Source: Olivibacter jilunii
Lineage (GTDB): Bacteria; Bacteroidota; Bacteroidia; Sphingobacteriales; Sphingobacteriaceae
Length of the DNA: 64,000 nucleotides
Assembly (NCBI RefSeq): GCF_900607235.1
Contig: NZ_LR027849.1
Coordinates: 496,001-560,000, forward strand
Direction of reading: 5' to 3'
This document shows, in pieces, positions 52,701 to 61,100 of the stretch; position 1 is the first letter of the stretch, and each line of letters opens with the position of its first letter. A program made the translations under genes and the position numbers. The notes beneath the pieces were generated by a model. It saw nothing but the letters and a program-made list of their open reading frames with translations. It made no database searches and had not been told where the DNA came from.

Positions 52701-53229
52701 AGAACAGGTATCCAATCGATCCGCGAGGAAGACGCTATACCCTGAAAAGGCCGTCTTTAAGCTGATTCCCACACTTAGATTCGAAAAGCCAGAGCGAACA
52801 TCCGTTGATGAATCCGATGTTAAGGTTAAAGGAATGCATAAATATCGGGGCTCTCTTGGATCAGTTTTCACCAATCGCCATCCTATCAGTTTTTCAAAGG
52901 ACCTAAGGTATTCCTTTATAAAGGACATCGAAGGGGAGCCTTTGAGCGTTTTTGAAAGTTGGACGAATGCTCCGGAAAGGGAGGGATATGGTGAAGATTA
53001 TAGTTCCGGCATAAGGATGTATATTGATGAGGCCTGGATGCTCCGCTTTTTAGAGAAGAACGATCTATGCCTATTATTACAATCCGAAATGCACCGGCAT
53101 CAAGATCGAGTTGAGAGTAGCTATGATTATAACGAATATGCACTATATCAATTAATTAAACCAGATGGAACCATCGAAACATTATCAGGAAATTTTGCAG
53201 TTGGGAAAAAAGATAGTCAAGCTATTTGA
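46795..53229 (+). CDS. Nuclease-STAND NTPase defence protein (AVAST-like)
   Basis: Protein of 2144 residues, starting at TTG 46795 because an in-frame TAA lies at 46789-46791 and no early ATG exists. The N-terminal domain (about 10-220) resembles PD-(D/E)xK nucleases of the Cap4/DUF4297 type: GTDFHILW, E50, D71 and VQLKY with K93. The STAND/NACHT core has Walker A GPAGIGKTT (319-327), Walker B KIYLCIDAADN with D421, and a TTRTHRKGF sensor near 455. The remaining 1500 residues are mostly helical repeats, ending in a Trp-rich segment (about 1830-1910, SSWPHWLENQG, WDDCW). This is the plan of Avs antiphage sensors, in which the C-terminus recognises a phage protein and the N-terminal effector is released. 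It overlaps the next gene by 65 bp. Confidence 0.85.
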   Translation: MATNDVDNGRVTVDAHESNAGTDFHILWCIERAFSLLHAGDKGLRLIAVESLTPKDKIETDPDGDKLLAVDMSEYYDGEDVKTASKIIIVQLKYSTKHSQKEWTASGICTGKKAKGVGSIIDRFVSTYNSLKEKCDIGKIEIKLVSNRPVNERLNKIVQEAKRLLSSSPFKLSIEKLKTKLNASEQKDLERIKDVANLKAEELIYFLAILNFDDCDTQSRALLRANHLAHINSLGIVEAGRQLAVLEAYVRSKTYPEAKLNNTINLTELLLEFEIPTYESIFPVKNAFKEGNYIKRKAVDEIYDLINKSNSPYPYCIHGPAGIGKTTFLQQIKDIDQDNIFILFDCYGGGAYLDPDDMRHRHEYGLLTICNEMAKALGTPLLLKRGQNEGYYIKEFAKRIRDAAEIMKEIRPGKKIYLCIDAADNSIAAARQSGSKEFISEIAGIKYPDNIKLIITTRTHRKGFLSSNAWINEHELGPFTEDETGNLLSLTGIPYTENDLKELQYLSKGIPRVISYVLAIEGTLALKMDPLKPDGKDLDQIFRRTVEQAELRSGDKGLFRRIVRHFMALPRPVPVKLVNEIVGADPQFCSDVLIDLSSGVVVEGNHVHFNDEDFETFLKGWSEKVPMDYGHIGEILLLYAESDEYASTNLALYLELGNNHEELQQVVLERKYLTKPEDQFRKTQVFVNRAKAAMKYAFEAKNMLVYSKLQVITAEATSSNQILINLLSDNPELHALFTYDSTKDRRYSIAPKIEVLGGHYYRASAILSRNKGTHDTARSLLKSADAWTKKWKSVNSNNNDFELDERDISFGIEANLRLYGAEKAMKWAEKWRPSEMIFRIIYPTISRIVSTSEVSQLEEWLTDLPEHRFDVNIEICRALRDGGLPLGKGLEKDILELERILSSGKIAPDSIWNVLRFAIEYLLFNDGDKVVLQSLVGKLPNKSPTRLARFSDTSYDRKDEVELMGYVLGQCYTNVITEIDRKPEELLPVRENIAESSYTENRYEQDRQRLAKFFNKVYPLVNYIISALVNKSGEYELYKGLEQHLKQVTFEYDFPGDHGSKEGLAITICDQIFMVVHVAGNKEHLFKILQDHFIDQLNHKTQFFIYLAQKASVLRLPVLVTELLSAAEKAGDHNRLPASEIIAFYMKATKIAGSVSYLLSKGYFDKLVRASEEIDMEAFDRIRLLPRIAGSHNFNSWQLAVEFARYVEYCSIKLDGYDDFPWESALDGIVKLNRFVLLPVLCTWDHRSVRPIDNSLLDALVVLSRYDILDKTAIAALISAQSHYWYPYAALVDDLLGRFIKDSNTRHKQMFVDNIYRDAMFEMNNRQQKGMITKMVEVLEKNNIGETNVAFELKRYSSLLDADKPEGYTYPITSSGSVENKPILLENKDLLDFDSFCSLLKNIQQNNQMGTGNHDLLSVIIQSSNGLSQNQYTSFLDNIIGISRELLPFYYFREVIEDRLTAWRNFPEVTEWLRENYIRIVFSGQQEYIKIEGENGLNYLEKFLTIAKISREEFTKSLQKHLPLMIENFSGEELYRLLEITTVNLSEQQVSEFIPWLLSQWSAKISGDFPANALRNVTHLNTGLDLLVGVYRYLLGHPDKRTRWRTAGSLVRLVEFGREDVLGELVQQQNNQDCSPFRDEKEPFYWLASKTWLWIVLHKLSCQKSELLLKLKDKFVEEFRSPERAHAQILLFIQKTCLNIESFFPGTFEKEDVEHLNTMLNSKLKPVRKKTGSKRSNDKIRFDFNYLDTVEHWFGSLGRGFDLSGLEVAKFVDDILIDDWLIQTKLPEYRNTDSYRHELTYHYKHDYPTVEPYKSYLEFQGMQYAAMRILRRVPEVKDDDWVWSSWPHWLENQGLFWDDCWLTDLKDPVPDDREFWTSPKIGINWRYEISLKDLMALPKYGTWKNGRRRFLIWESSTINWGKDYESRSITTALVKSKYAQAALNTFQTLNDRYFHHFSSENGEEDPEEREQVSNRSARKTLYPEKAVFKLIPTLRFEKPERTSVDESDVKVKGMHKYRGSLGSVFTNRHPISFSKDLRYSFIKDIEGEPLSVFESWTNAPEREGYGEDYSSGIRMYIDEAWMLRFLEKNDLCLLLQSEMHRHQDRVESSYDYNEYALYQLIKPDGTIETLSGNFAVGKKDSQAI

Positions 53230-53893
53230 TGATCCAGGAGATAATGATATAACGCTAAATTGGATGTCAAATTATCTGGCGGAGCTTTTACTAAAGTTGG
53301 AGAAAGAAGGTGATGCCGCTGAAAAAGAGCGTCTCCAGAAAGAGGTATTTGATACCATTATTCAGCTTTGGCAGAATAGGAAGCATTTCCCTCCAGGTCA
53401 CGTTCCTCTCGGTAGCATGTCAAACCTACTTGACGTATTACGATCTTTTGATGATTCGGATCAGGATAGTTACTACTGGCGCAGGATGAGACCGTTTGAA
53501 AATAGCGCAAGTTGGGGAGAGTACCTGAGAGCACTGCGCAATTCTATTGAACAGTCACTGGAACTGACGGTAAGTTTGGTAGCCTCCCTGGATATCTTAC
53601 GGAAAGAGCAGGAGTGGAAGGAGCATATTGAGTTATTAGAGGAGGATGAGAAGAAGCTGGTGAATTGGATTGATTCTGTTATCGATGGCGGCCAGTCCAA
53701 TGAAATAGTAAGAATAATAGTAAAACATAAAGGGCTGGACGAAAGCGAGGGTGAAAAATCGCGGATTGAAAAGGCGTTCAAAAAGCTGAGGGAGCTGCAT
53801 GAAGAGCAAGGAAAGCGACTGGATTCTTTTGAGAAGGTATATTTGGCACGGTCTATTTTGGTTCCGAACAAAAGAAGAAAGAAGAAAAGTTAA
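53165..53893 (+). CDS. Helical partner protein, resembling Avs1c
   Basis: Cytosolic protein of 242 residues; its ATG at 53165 lies inside the end of the NTPase gene (65 bp overlap), suggesting translational coupling. The N-terminal half, ILQLGKKIVK, LNWMSNYLAELL, TIIQLWQNRKHFPPG and LGSMSNLLDVL, matches what I recall of Avs1c, the small third subunit of type I AVAST; this is a memory-based match, not a search. The second half is charged coiled-coil-like helix (about 130-230) with a basic tail (KRRKKKS). No metallo-beta-lactamase or protease subunit is encoded nearby. Confidence 0.7.
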   Translation: MEPSKHYQEILQLGKKIVKLFDDPGDNDITLNWMSNYLAELLLKLEKEGDAAEKERLQKEVFDTIIQLWQNRKHFPPGHVPLGSMSNLLDVLRSFDDSDQDSYYWRRMRPFENSASWGEYLRALRNSIEQSLELTVSLVASLDILRKEQEWKEHIELLEEDEKKLVNWIDSVIDGGQSNEIVRIIVKHKGLDESEGEKSRIEKAFKKLRELHEEQGKRLDSFEKVYLARSILVPNKRRKKKS

Positions 53894-54175
53894 AGAACTC
53901 TGTCGTGTCTATGAGAGTGCAGGTTGAATAATTTTCTATTAAACACTGCTTTTGAATGTTAGACAAGATTTTACGTTTGGCCATAAGGGATCAAAATAAA
54001 TACAGGTTTTTACTTTATTTTAAACAACGGCTTCTAAAGATTTTTTTCAACTTGGGCTAATGGATATGTTATTCGATCTATATCTCAATAAATTAGCGAC
54101 ATAAAATAAGTACCTTGCAATATGAATTGAAATTGAATCCACATCCAAGGTACTTGAAAATCTGTTCTTTTGTTT
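53894..54175. other. Intergenic region after the defence pair
   Basis: No gene, repeat or clear terminator seen. It separates the plus-strand defence genes from the convergent lipoprotein gene. Confidence 0.4.
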
Positions 54176-54574
54176 TTAGTGAATCTGCTTATATTCTTTT
54201 TTGTCTCTATAAGGTTTAAGATAAAAGGAAAAATTGTAGACTTCTCCTTTTTTTGCAGACAGGCCATACTTTAGGTTTTCAAAACCCATTGCTCTTGCCT
54301 CCAGTTTGTACTTACCAGGCTGTAGTTCGGCATGGAAGTAACCGTTAGAATCACAGGGAACGCGTCTGTCGCCAATCCATATGTCCGAAATTTTCAGCCG
54401 GTCACCGGTAGATGCTTCCAGAATAGTTCCCTGAACCGTTGAACTTTCACTTTCAGTCATTTCCCTATTTACAGTTACTCTCGCCGAATTCCCATTGTCG
54501 ATCATTTTGGCTTGCTTGCAAGAGCTGGCCAGGATAAAAATCGCCGATACTAATGTGAGCTGTATGTATTTCAT
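54176..54574 (-). CDS. Carboxypeptidase-regulatory-like domain lipoprotein
   Basis: Lipoprotein of 132 residues from the ATG at 54574 (MKYIQLTLVS), chosen because it gives a leader and lipobox ASSC. The mature part has a CarboxypepD_reg-like beta-sandwich: STVQGTILEASTGDRLKISDIWIG and GYFHAELQPGKYKLEARAMGF. Such domains often act in surface binding. It follows the HExxH lipoprotein gene by 65 bp and is likely co-transcribed. The partner function is unknown. Confidence 0.75.
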   Translation of the reverse strand: MKYIQLTLVSAIFILASSCKQAKMIDNGNSARVTVNREMTESESSTVQGTILEASTGDRLKISDIWIGDRRVPCDSNGYFHAELQPGKYKLEARAMGFENLKYGLSAKKGEVYNFSFYLKPYRDKKEYKQIH

Positions 54575-54639
54575 AATAATGAGATTGTCTGCAATGATCC
54601 GGTTTTTATGAGTGACATCTTCTATATTGTTCAAATATA

Positions 54640-56151
54640 TCACAATTTTATGGGCGGTTTACATTTCAATCCTGCAGGGGCTTCATCACCATATACGGTA
54701 CCTGTCTGTTCAGCACTCAGGCGGTTCTGGATTCGTTCTTTGTCAGTATCAGAAAGTTGGCTATTATTCATAAAATCCAATCCGCCCCATGCCAGGTCGT
54801 TATAAATATAACTGTCAATCGAATATCCGCACGCAATACCATAATCTTCCAGTGCTTTGGCAATATCACCTACGAATGATTTAACCATCTGATCATGTTG
54901 AATATCAGCATAATCCGGATGTTTGGATTGTGACCATGCTTTTACCATGCCCGGGTAATCTTTCTGTGCATTGAGCGGATCATACCTGAAATAGACTGTT
55001 AAATATGCATGGACGGCTTCGTGCATCATAGTTCTGGCCATGGCTAAGGTGGTTGCATTTTGGAATTTGCTGAAGTCTATGGTCGTCAGAGCGCCACCTG
55101 TGATAAGCGTGGTTATCCCATTTATATTAGGTCCTAACGGCCCCTCTTTGACCGTCCAGTTCCAGTTGGGTACCTGGCCGGAGAACTTGGTAATGATTTC
55201 TGCAATTTTGCCATCTTTAAGGTTCTTTATACCTTCCAGTGCAGATCTTAGGCAAAAGCTCGTTAGGGAGTCTTTAATGTTTTCATCGAACTGAGCCATT
55301 TCTTCTTCAATGGAACCACCGGTTCCACCACCGCCATCCGGAGGGGTTGGAGGAACGCCGTCATCGATATAAGTACAGTTTACCTCACTGGAAGAAGTAA
55401 GCGTCCAAGGTACAGGTTGGGCGCCTGCAAAGCCGCAATCCGGTAATGGCGTCCAGGGATAATCACATGAGTTACCGGCCCGCCCGTAGGTTGTAGTTAC
55501 CGTGTAATTGCCATTACCAATATCAGCACCTGTACAATAAGAAAACCAACTGCACTCCTGGTCACAAATCCAGCGGGCGTTCTCAGATGCATTCTTATTG
55601 CCCGAATTTTCGGTGACCAACTGACCATTTTGGTACCGGTGAAGCGTCCGGTGTCCTGAAAAGTCATCAAGTACCAGCCATCCGGTAAACCGGTCAAAAT
55701 TTCCGATCGGGGAAGTTGGCGATCCGGAAAGGGAATCCACCTCAGCCGAATACGTAGCGCGGTAGAAAACGAACTTATCTGCCTGCGATAGTAGCCTTTT
55801 TACCACAATAAATTGCTGGAGGTTTACGGCTTGCACCGGCGTTATAGCCCCGGATGGAACCGTTAAATAGGGGTTTATTGGAATATAATAGTAAACCGCC
55901 GTATCACCTGCCTTTTTATTGGAAGTAGATTGCCAGTCGGGCGACCATGTCATGGTCAGCGAGTCCTTAAAAGGTGTCGTTAATTTGGCTTGCAGATTTA
56001 AGGCCTCATATTTTTCCTTAATTAGGGCCGTTGCATCTTCCTCGCTGCTTCCAGGAAACTGAGATGGCAGCTCCTTCTTTGAGCAGGCATGCATAAAAAT
56101 TACTGTAACAAATAGGGTTACAACTACTCGAATTAGGGTAATTCTTTTCAT
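54640..56151 (-). CDS. Lipoprotein with HExxH zincin-like motif
   Basis: Protein of 503 residues. The leader ends at a lipobox HAC (Cys23). An N-terminal beta-rich domain (about 40-260) is rich in Tyr and paired Cys, a proline/glycine-rich linker (about 267-281, PPTPPDGGGG) follows, and a helical domain holds HEAVH at 377-381, the zinc-binding HExxH pattern. A third zinc ligand is not obvious. The pattern fits a family of surface lipoproteins in Bacteroidota whose function is unknown; protease activity is inferred from the motif only. Confidence 0.7.
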   Translation of the reverse strand: MKRITLIRVVVTLFVTVIFMHACSKKELPSQFPGSSEEDATALIKEKYEALNLQAKLTTPFKDSLTMTWSPDWQSTSNKKAGDTAVYYYIPINPYLTVPSGAITPVQAVNLQQFIVVKRLLSQADKFVFYRATYSAEVDSLSGSPTSPIGNFDRFTGWLVLDDFSGHRTLHRYQNGQLVTENSGNKNASENARWICDQECSWFSYCTGADIGNGNYTVTTTYGRAGNSCDYPWTPLPDCGFAGAQPVPWTLTSSSEVNCTYIDDGVPPTPPDGGGGTGGSIEEEMAQFDENIKDSLTSFCLRSALEGIKNLKDGKIAEIITKFSGQVPNWNWTVKEGPLGPNINGITTLITGGALTTIDFSKFQNATTLAMARTMMHEAVHAYLTVYFRYDPLNAQKDYPGMVKAWSQSKHPDYADIQHDQMVKSFVGDIAKALEDYGIACGYSIDSYIYNDLAWGGLDFMNNSQLSDTDKERIQNRLSAEQTGTVYGDEAPAGLKCKPPIKL

Positions 56152-56244
56152 ATTGGAGTTTGGGTTAAGGTTATGTCAGGGATTTGGTTTCACAAGACAG
56201 GCGTAAAGAAAAACATTTGCGATTAAATTTTCATGGTGTTAACA

Positions 56245-56263
56245 AAATACCGGGAAATACCGG
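56245..56263. promoter_or_regulatory. Two phased AAATACCGG repeats
   Basis: AAATACCGG at 56245-56253 and 56255-56263 are 10 bp apart, upstream of the minus-strand lipoprotein operon at 56151. A similar AATACCGG lies at 63516-63523 upstream of another minus-strand gene. They may be operator half-sites. A 7-bp hairpin (ATTTGCG/CGCAAAT) lies at 56270-56289. Confidence 0.35.
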
Positions 56264-56395
56264 CTGTTCATTTGCGTTCTTTCGCAAATAAAATTCCGTG
56301 ATGAACTTACTAATGATGGGAGATTATGGTACCTTTTTATCCCAGGTACGTTATTATTTACGACAACGCCATTTTAGAATTATTTCTTATTAACT

Positions 56396-56638
56396 ATGAT
56401 CTTACTTTTTTTACAGATTTCCATTTTTGTTTTCGGACCTACCCCTGTACTTGCGTTATTAGGAATTGATATTACCGGGCGTTATGAACTTGTTTATGAA
56501 AACCTGATAAAAGAGCTCAATACCATTCTCTTCGCTGTCAGAGTTATATTTATTCTGACGTTTTTTATGCGCTGGATTTTAGAGTATGTAGAAGTTAAGG
56601 CTTTTAATATCAAAGGAAATGAAAATGTAAGGAAGTAA
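56396..56638 (+). CDS. Hypothetical small membrane protein
   Basis: Possible protein of 80 residues with two hydrophobic segments (about 1-22 and 45-60). No family recognised and no clear ribosome or promoter signal, so it may be a chance frame. It lies between two minus-strand genes. Confidence 0.35.
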   Translation: MILLFLQISIFVFGPTPVLALLGIDITGRYELVYENLIKELNTILFAVRVIFILTFFMRWILEYVEVKAFNIKGNENVRK

Positions 56639-56699
56639 CTATGAGCCGGTCCCTGTGAAGTCGCTCAAGTGCTTTGAACGAAAGTAAAATAGTGCTTTT

Positions 56700-57293
56700 T
56701 CAAAGCCAGTATATCCAGGCCGTTACTTCATGGTCTGATGAAATAAATTTCGTTTTAAGGTAAATTGCACAGTTATTTTTGGTAATATGGCCGAACCACC
56801 ATTTGTTAATAGGTTTCGATTTGAGAGATACGATTTCCGACTCTGCCACTTCATAACCACATAATTTGTATAAAAGCTCAAGAAATATCTTTTTATATTT
56901 AGTTGGCAGTAGATGCTCTCGGGCACACATTCCAAGCTTTTCTTTTTCACTATAGTACCTCATTTCCCAGTAATAGATTGCTCCTCGGACTATTGAATCA
57001 GGTGTATAATAATACTCAATGGTTAGCGGCAGCGTCCCATGTTGTTTTCGTTCCACAATCAGAGGGCTGGAGCTCCCTAGATCATATTTGTGTTTATTTG
57101 CTATGAGTCTAAAAGGACTATCCACTTTAATGTTTGTTTTGTTAAAATACATGATGGAAGTAGGATCTATTTTCTTCTCAAATGCAATAATTTCTGAAAT
57201 CTTTGATCCTTTTATTATCCAAAGTGAATCTAGTTTCTGAGAAGCAGCTATAAATGGTGAAAGAATGAAAATGGTTGCTAATTTACAAAGCAT
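56700..57293 (-). CDS. Hypothetical secreted protein (197 residues)
   Basis: A short hydrophobic leader ends near AASQ, so it is likely exported. The mature part is mixed alpha/beta with many aromatic residues (YYYTPDSIVRGAIYYWEMRYY) and a Lys-rich helix (PTKYKKIFLELLYKL). I do not recognise a family. Probable cargo of the island. Confidence 0.55.
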   Translation of the reverse strand: MLCKLATIFILSPFIAASQKLDSLWIIKGSKISEIIAFEKKIDPTSIMYFNKTNIKVDSPFRLIANKHKYDLGSSSPLIVERKQHGTLPLTIEYYYTPDSIVRGAIYYWEMRYYSEKEKLGMCAREHLLPTKYKKIFLELLYKLCGYEVAESEIVSLKSKPINKWWFGHITKNNCAIYLKTKFISSDHEVTAWIYWL

Positions 57294-57501
57294 ATGAGTT
57301 GGCTTTGATATATTTACGTATGAACATCATAGTTGGTTTTCCCTACTTTTTATCGCAAAATTTACTGGGGTTAAGTAAATCGATAGTACTTAAATTTGTT
57401 TCAAAGAAAGTTTGTCAATTGATGGTATGATAAATAGGTAGGAGGCTAACCGGTAATAGCAGGGAGACAGCCGCTTTGTAGATGTTGAAATATGGAAGGG
57501 T

Positions 57502-57882
57502 ATGTGTAAGCGGAAAGATTTTTTTTATACAGGGGCTGATATAGTGAAGGCAATATTATCCCGGGAGCAATGGAATATAGAAGGTTTAATGGAAGATCTG
57601 GTTTTTGCCCGGGTTTCTGAAAAGAGGTACAAAATCATTCAGGTTGAGATTGAAGAACTGAGACGCCATGATATTGAATTACATGATTTCCTTGAGGAGC
57701 GAAATGATATAGAGCCATGTGAAGGAGCGATTCCGCCCATATTAATTGGCAGAAGGATGAATGATGGGCCGAACAACGAAAATTTAGTAATAGATGGGTT
57801 TTACCGGGTTGCCATGGCATTAGCTGCAGGACATAAAACCATTGAAGCATTTGTTCCGGAATGGGGAACAGTATATCTCTAA
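57502..57882 (+). CDS. ParB/sulfiredoxin-like small protein
   Basis: Cytosolic protein of 126 residues. The C-terminal part has NLVIDGFYRVAMALAAGHKT followed by IEAFVP, which resembles the ParB-type nuclease/sulfiredoxin core (V-DG-HR-A---G---I-). The N-terminal half is charged helix (EIEELRRHDIELHDFLEER). The ParB-like Arg position is kept but the classical GxxR motif is not clear, so a catalytic role is unsure. It lies in the island between a secreted hypothetical and a SusC-like gene. Confidence 0.5.
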   Translation: MCKRKDFFYTGADIVKAILSREQWNIEGLMEDLVFARVSEKRYKIIQVEIEELRRHDIELHDFLEERNDIEPCEGAIPPILIGRRMNDGPNNENLVIDGFYRVAMALAAGHKTIEAFVPEWGTVYL

Positions 57883-58100
57883 TAAAGTAGAGGCTTTCGC
57901 ATTCATTAGTTTTAAACCCGGCAATTTCTCAAATGCATTTCTTTAGTTACCTACGCCTATCGTAAAGAAACAAGAACGGATGAAATAGCAAAAGGTACCA
58001 TCAACCGTTAATTTTTTTTTTGTTTCATAAAAATTATGCCTTTTTTATAAAAAAACAGCATGGTCCAATAGTACATTTTCTCATTCTGGCCGTTTAGGAG

Positions 58101-58134
58101 ATAAAGGGTTATCCCCCCAAGAGTTATCCTTTAT
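58101..58134 (+). promoter_or_regulatory. Inverted repeat over the SusC-like start codon
   Basis: ATAAAGG (58101-58107) is complementary to CCTTTAT (58128-58134), which contains the first bases of the ATG at 58133. The mRNA could fold over its start codon. Confidence 0.3.
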
Positions 58135-61100
58135 GCCTTGTAGAGTCATATTAGTTATAATCTCAATTTTACTTATCAGTTTAAATGTTCATAGCCAGGG
58201 TTACCCAGGCTGGCGTATCGTTTCCTGTAAGCGGGAGCTGAGCATAGCCGACCTGCTTGAAATTATCCGATTGCAAACCGGTGTGTCTTCCTCATATTAT
58301 CATGATGCCTTTAATCGCCATTCTAAAATTAAGATTAATGTACTGGAAGAACCCTTGGACAATGTATTGAAACTAATATTCAGCGGGAAGAAAGTTCAAT
58401 GGTGTTACCATAAGGAAAACCTACGTATTTTTTTAGGACATGCAGATGTAGGGGAGCTGCCCGAGGCGCTTCCGAGGAATGTAGTGGGCTGGGTAACCGA
58501 TGATCGTGGCAGACCCATACCGGCAGTTTCCCTGATCATATCCCAAAGTGGAAAGTGGACTTTCAGTGATAATGAAGGGAAGTTTTTCCTAAAAGATGTA
58601 GGTCCTAAGGACAGTTTGCAGCTATTTAGATTAGGCTATCATGCGCGCGAATTGCCGATAATCGGGGACACGCTACATCTCAAACTGGAGCCGCTCATCA
58701 TCCCCCTGCGTGAAGTAAAGGTAAAAGGAAAGATAGATGACGGCGCCAGTTCGGTTACTCATTTGCAAAGAAAAACATTAGTCGAAGATAACCCCGGTTC
58801 TGTGCTCAACCTGCTCCAGGGCAGGGCGTCCGGATTATTTATAAGTTCGACCTCCGGTTTACCGGGAGGCAGCTACCGAATACGCCTAAGAGGTCAAAAC
58901 AGTTTGGAAAGCATCTGCGATCCCCTCATCATTGTAGATGGTGTGTTACTGCCCGCCAATACTTTTCAGGATAACCTGAGCGATATGATAAGCGCAGGGC
59001 AAAATCAAACGACCTTTTACGCAAACAGTCCTTTCAATCTCTTGATAGCAAACGACATTGCCGACATTACCATTTTAAAAGATGCTAGCGCCTGCAGCTT
59101 ATATGGAGCAAAGGGCGCCAATGGAGTAATATTGATCAGGAGTAAACAAGCCAATCCCCAAAATAAAGGAGTGGATTTTCAATTTTCTCGCGGAGTCGGC
59201 CAGGCAGTTAAACTTAATCGGTACATGGATACGCGCCAATATCTTGACATGCGGCGGGAGGGGATACGTAATGATAGCAGATCGGTTTCCGTGACCGATG
59301 TGGATATTACCCGATGGGACAGTTCGCGTTATACAGACTGGCAGAAAGAAATGATCGGTAACAGGGGCTTATTGTCTGATGGCTATATAAGCATTACAGG
59401 GGGTAAGGAAAAATTAAGTTATCGGGTCAGCGGTTTATATCATCGGGAGGAAACACTTTTTCCGACAAACAACTTTTTCTATCGCAAGATGGGAAGCAAT
59501 ATAATGATGAAATACGCTCCGAACAGCCGATTGGGTTTAAACTTGATAGGAAACTATACCACTGATCTCCGGCTATTGCCCGGCAAGGACCTAACTGTTT
59601 TCTCCGTTCTTCCTCCCAATGCCCCCGGTGGATACAAAGCCGACCATTCTCTTAATTTCGAGCAGGAAGGAGACAATCCCTACATTTACCTGCTTCGTAC
59701 AGATAACACTAAAAGCAAGCACTTCAGAACCGCTCTTAACGGTTTTTATACGCTTGGGCAAAATACCGTTATCCGATTGGTAGCCGGAATGGGAACGTGG
59801 AGCAGCCGGAATACGCAGGTAACCCCGGCAAGCTCATTTGATCCCCGGTTAAATATTCGAGCAGGTCATAGCAGTTTTTATGATCAGCGGAACACAACCG
59901 GAATGGCAAATTTTCAAGTTGAATGGGGGAAAGAGATGAAGGCATTTACCCTTTCCCTGAATGCCGGTATAAATCTTCAGGGTGAAAATGAATTAAAAAG
60001 GCATCGCTTGGGAACGGGATATACTATGGACGGCTATCTGGATAAACCGGGAGCCGCAGGGCAATTATTATTGCTTTCCCGTGATGAAAGCACGTATCTG
60101 TACCGGTCTTATTTCTCAAGAGTCGAATTGAAAGCACTTAATAAATTCACGCTTTCGTTGACGGGCAGCAGGGACGGGTCAAATCAACTCAGCAGGGGAA
60201 AGCAATTTGGCTCCTTCGGAACCGTCGGCTTTGCATGGTCGTTCGGTAAAGAGCGCATTTTCAGGAAATTTGAATTGTTGAATTATGGAAAGATCAGGGG
60301 AAGCTGGGGATTGATGGGCAATGACCGCTTTATTGGAAACATTGGAGGGAATTATGTTACAATACCAAACACGGATCATCCTTTCAGTACGCCGTCATAT
60401 GGTTGGGAGCATGTGCGAAAAGCTGAATTGGGGATAGATATCGGGTTGCTGCAAGATAAAATTTCGTTCACATTCAATTATTATAACAACCGGAGTACGG
60501 ACCTCTTGCTGACCGGGCGCTATCAGGCGCCGGCATCCTTTCCTCATTTTCCGGTAAGCTACCCGGCGGTCATTGAAAATAAAGGGTTTGAAATGAGTAT
60601 GGAGCTTGTATGGTTTGATGCAGGTGATTTCTCGTGGACCACTTCATTCAATATCAGTGTTCCCCAAATGAGGTTACGAGCGTTCCCCGGAATTTCTGAA
60701 ACAGTATACCGGAATCGATATATTCCGGGAAAATCTTTGGATGTCCTGGTAGGTAACCGGTTTGAAGGTATTGATCCTGCTACCGGGGTATACAGTTTCC
60801 AAAACAAACTTACCGGTTTTAATCTAGGGCCATCGATGCATGGAGGATTGCAGAACAATATCAGGTACAAGGAATTAGAGCTCAGTTTTATGGTCAAATT
60901 TGCAGACCAACAAAACCGGAACCCTCTATTGGGAACAACGGCACCGGGAATGTTAAGTAATCAGTTCATTGATAACTGGTCAAGATGGTCAAAACCCGGT
61001 GATGATGCACTGGTCCAAAGATACACGGCAACAGAAGGCTCAGCTGCTTATGAGCAATACCAAAGGATTCTTCGCAGTGATGCAGCCTTGGTGAATGCAA

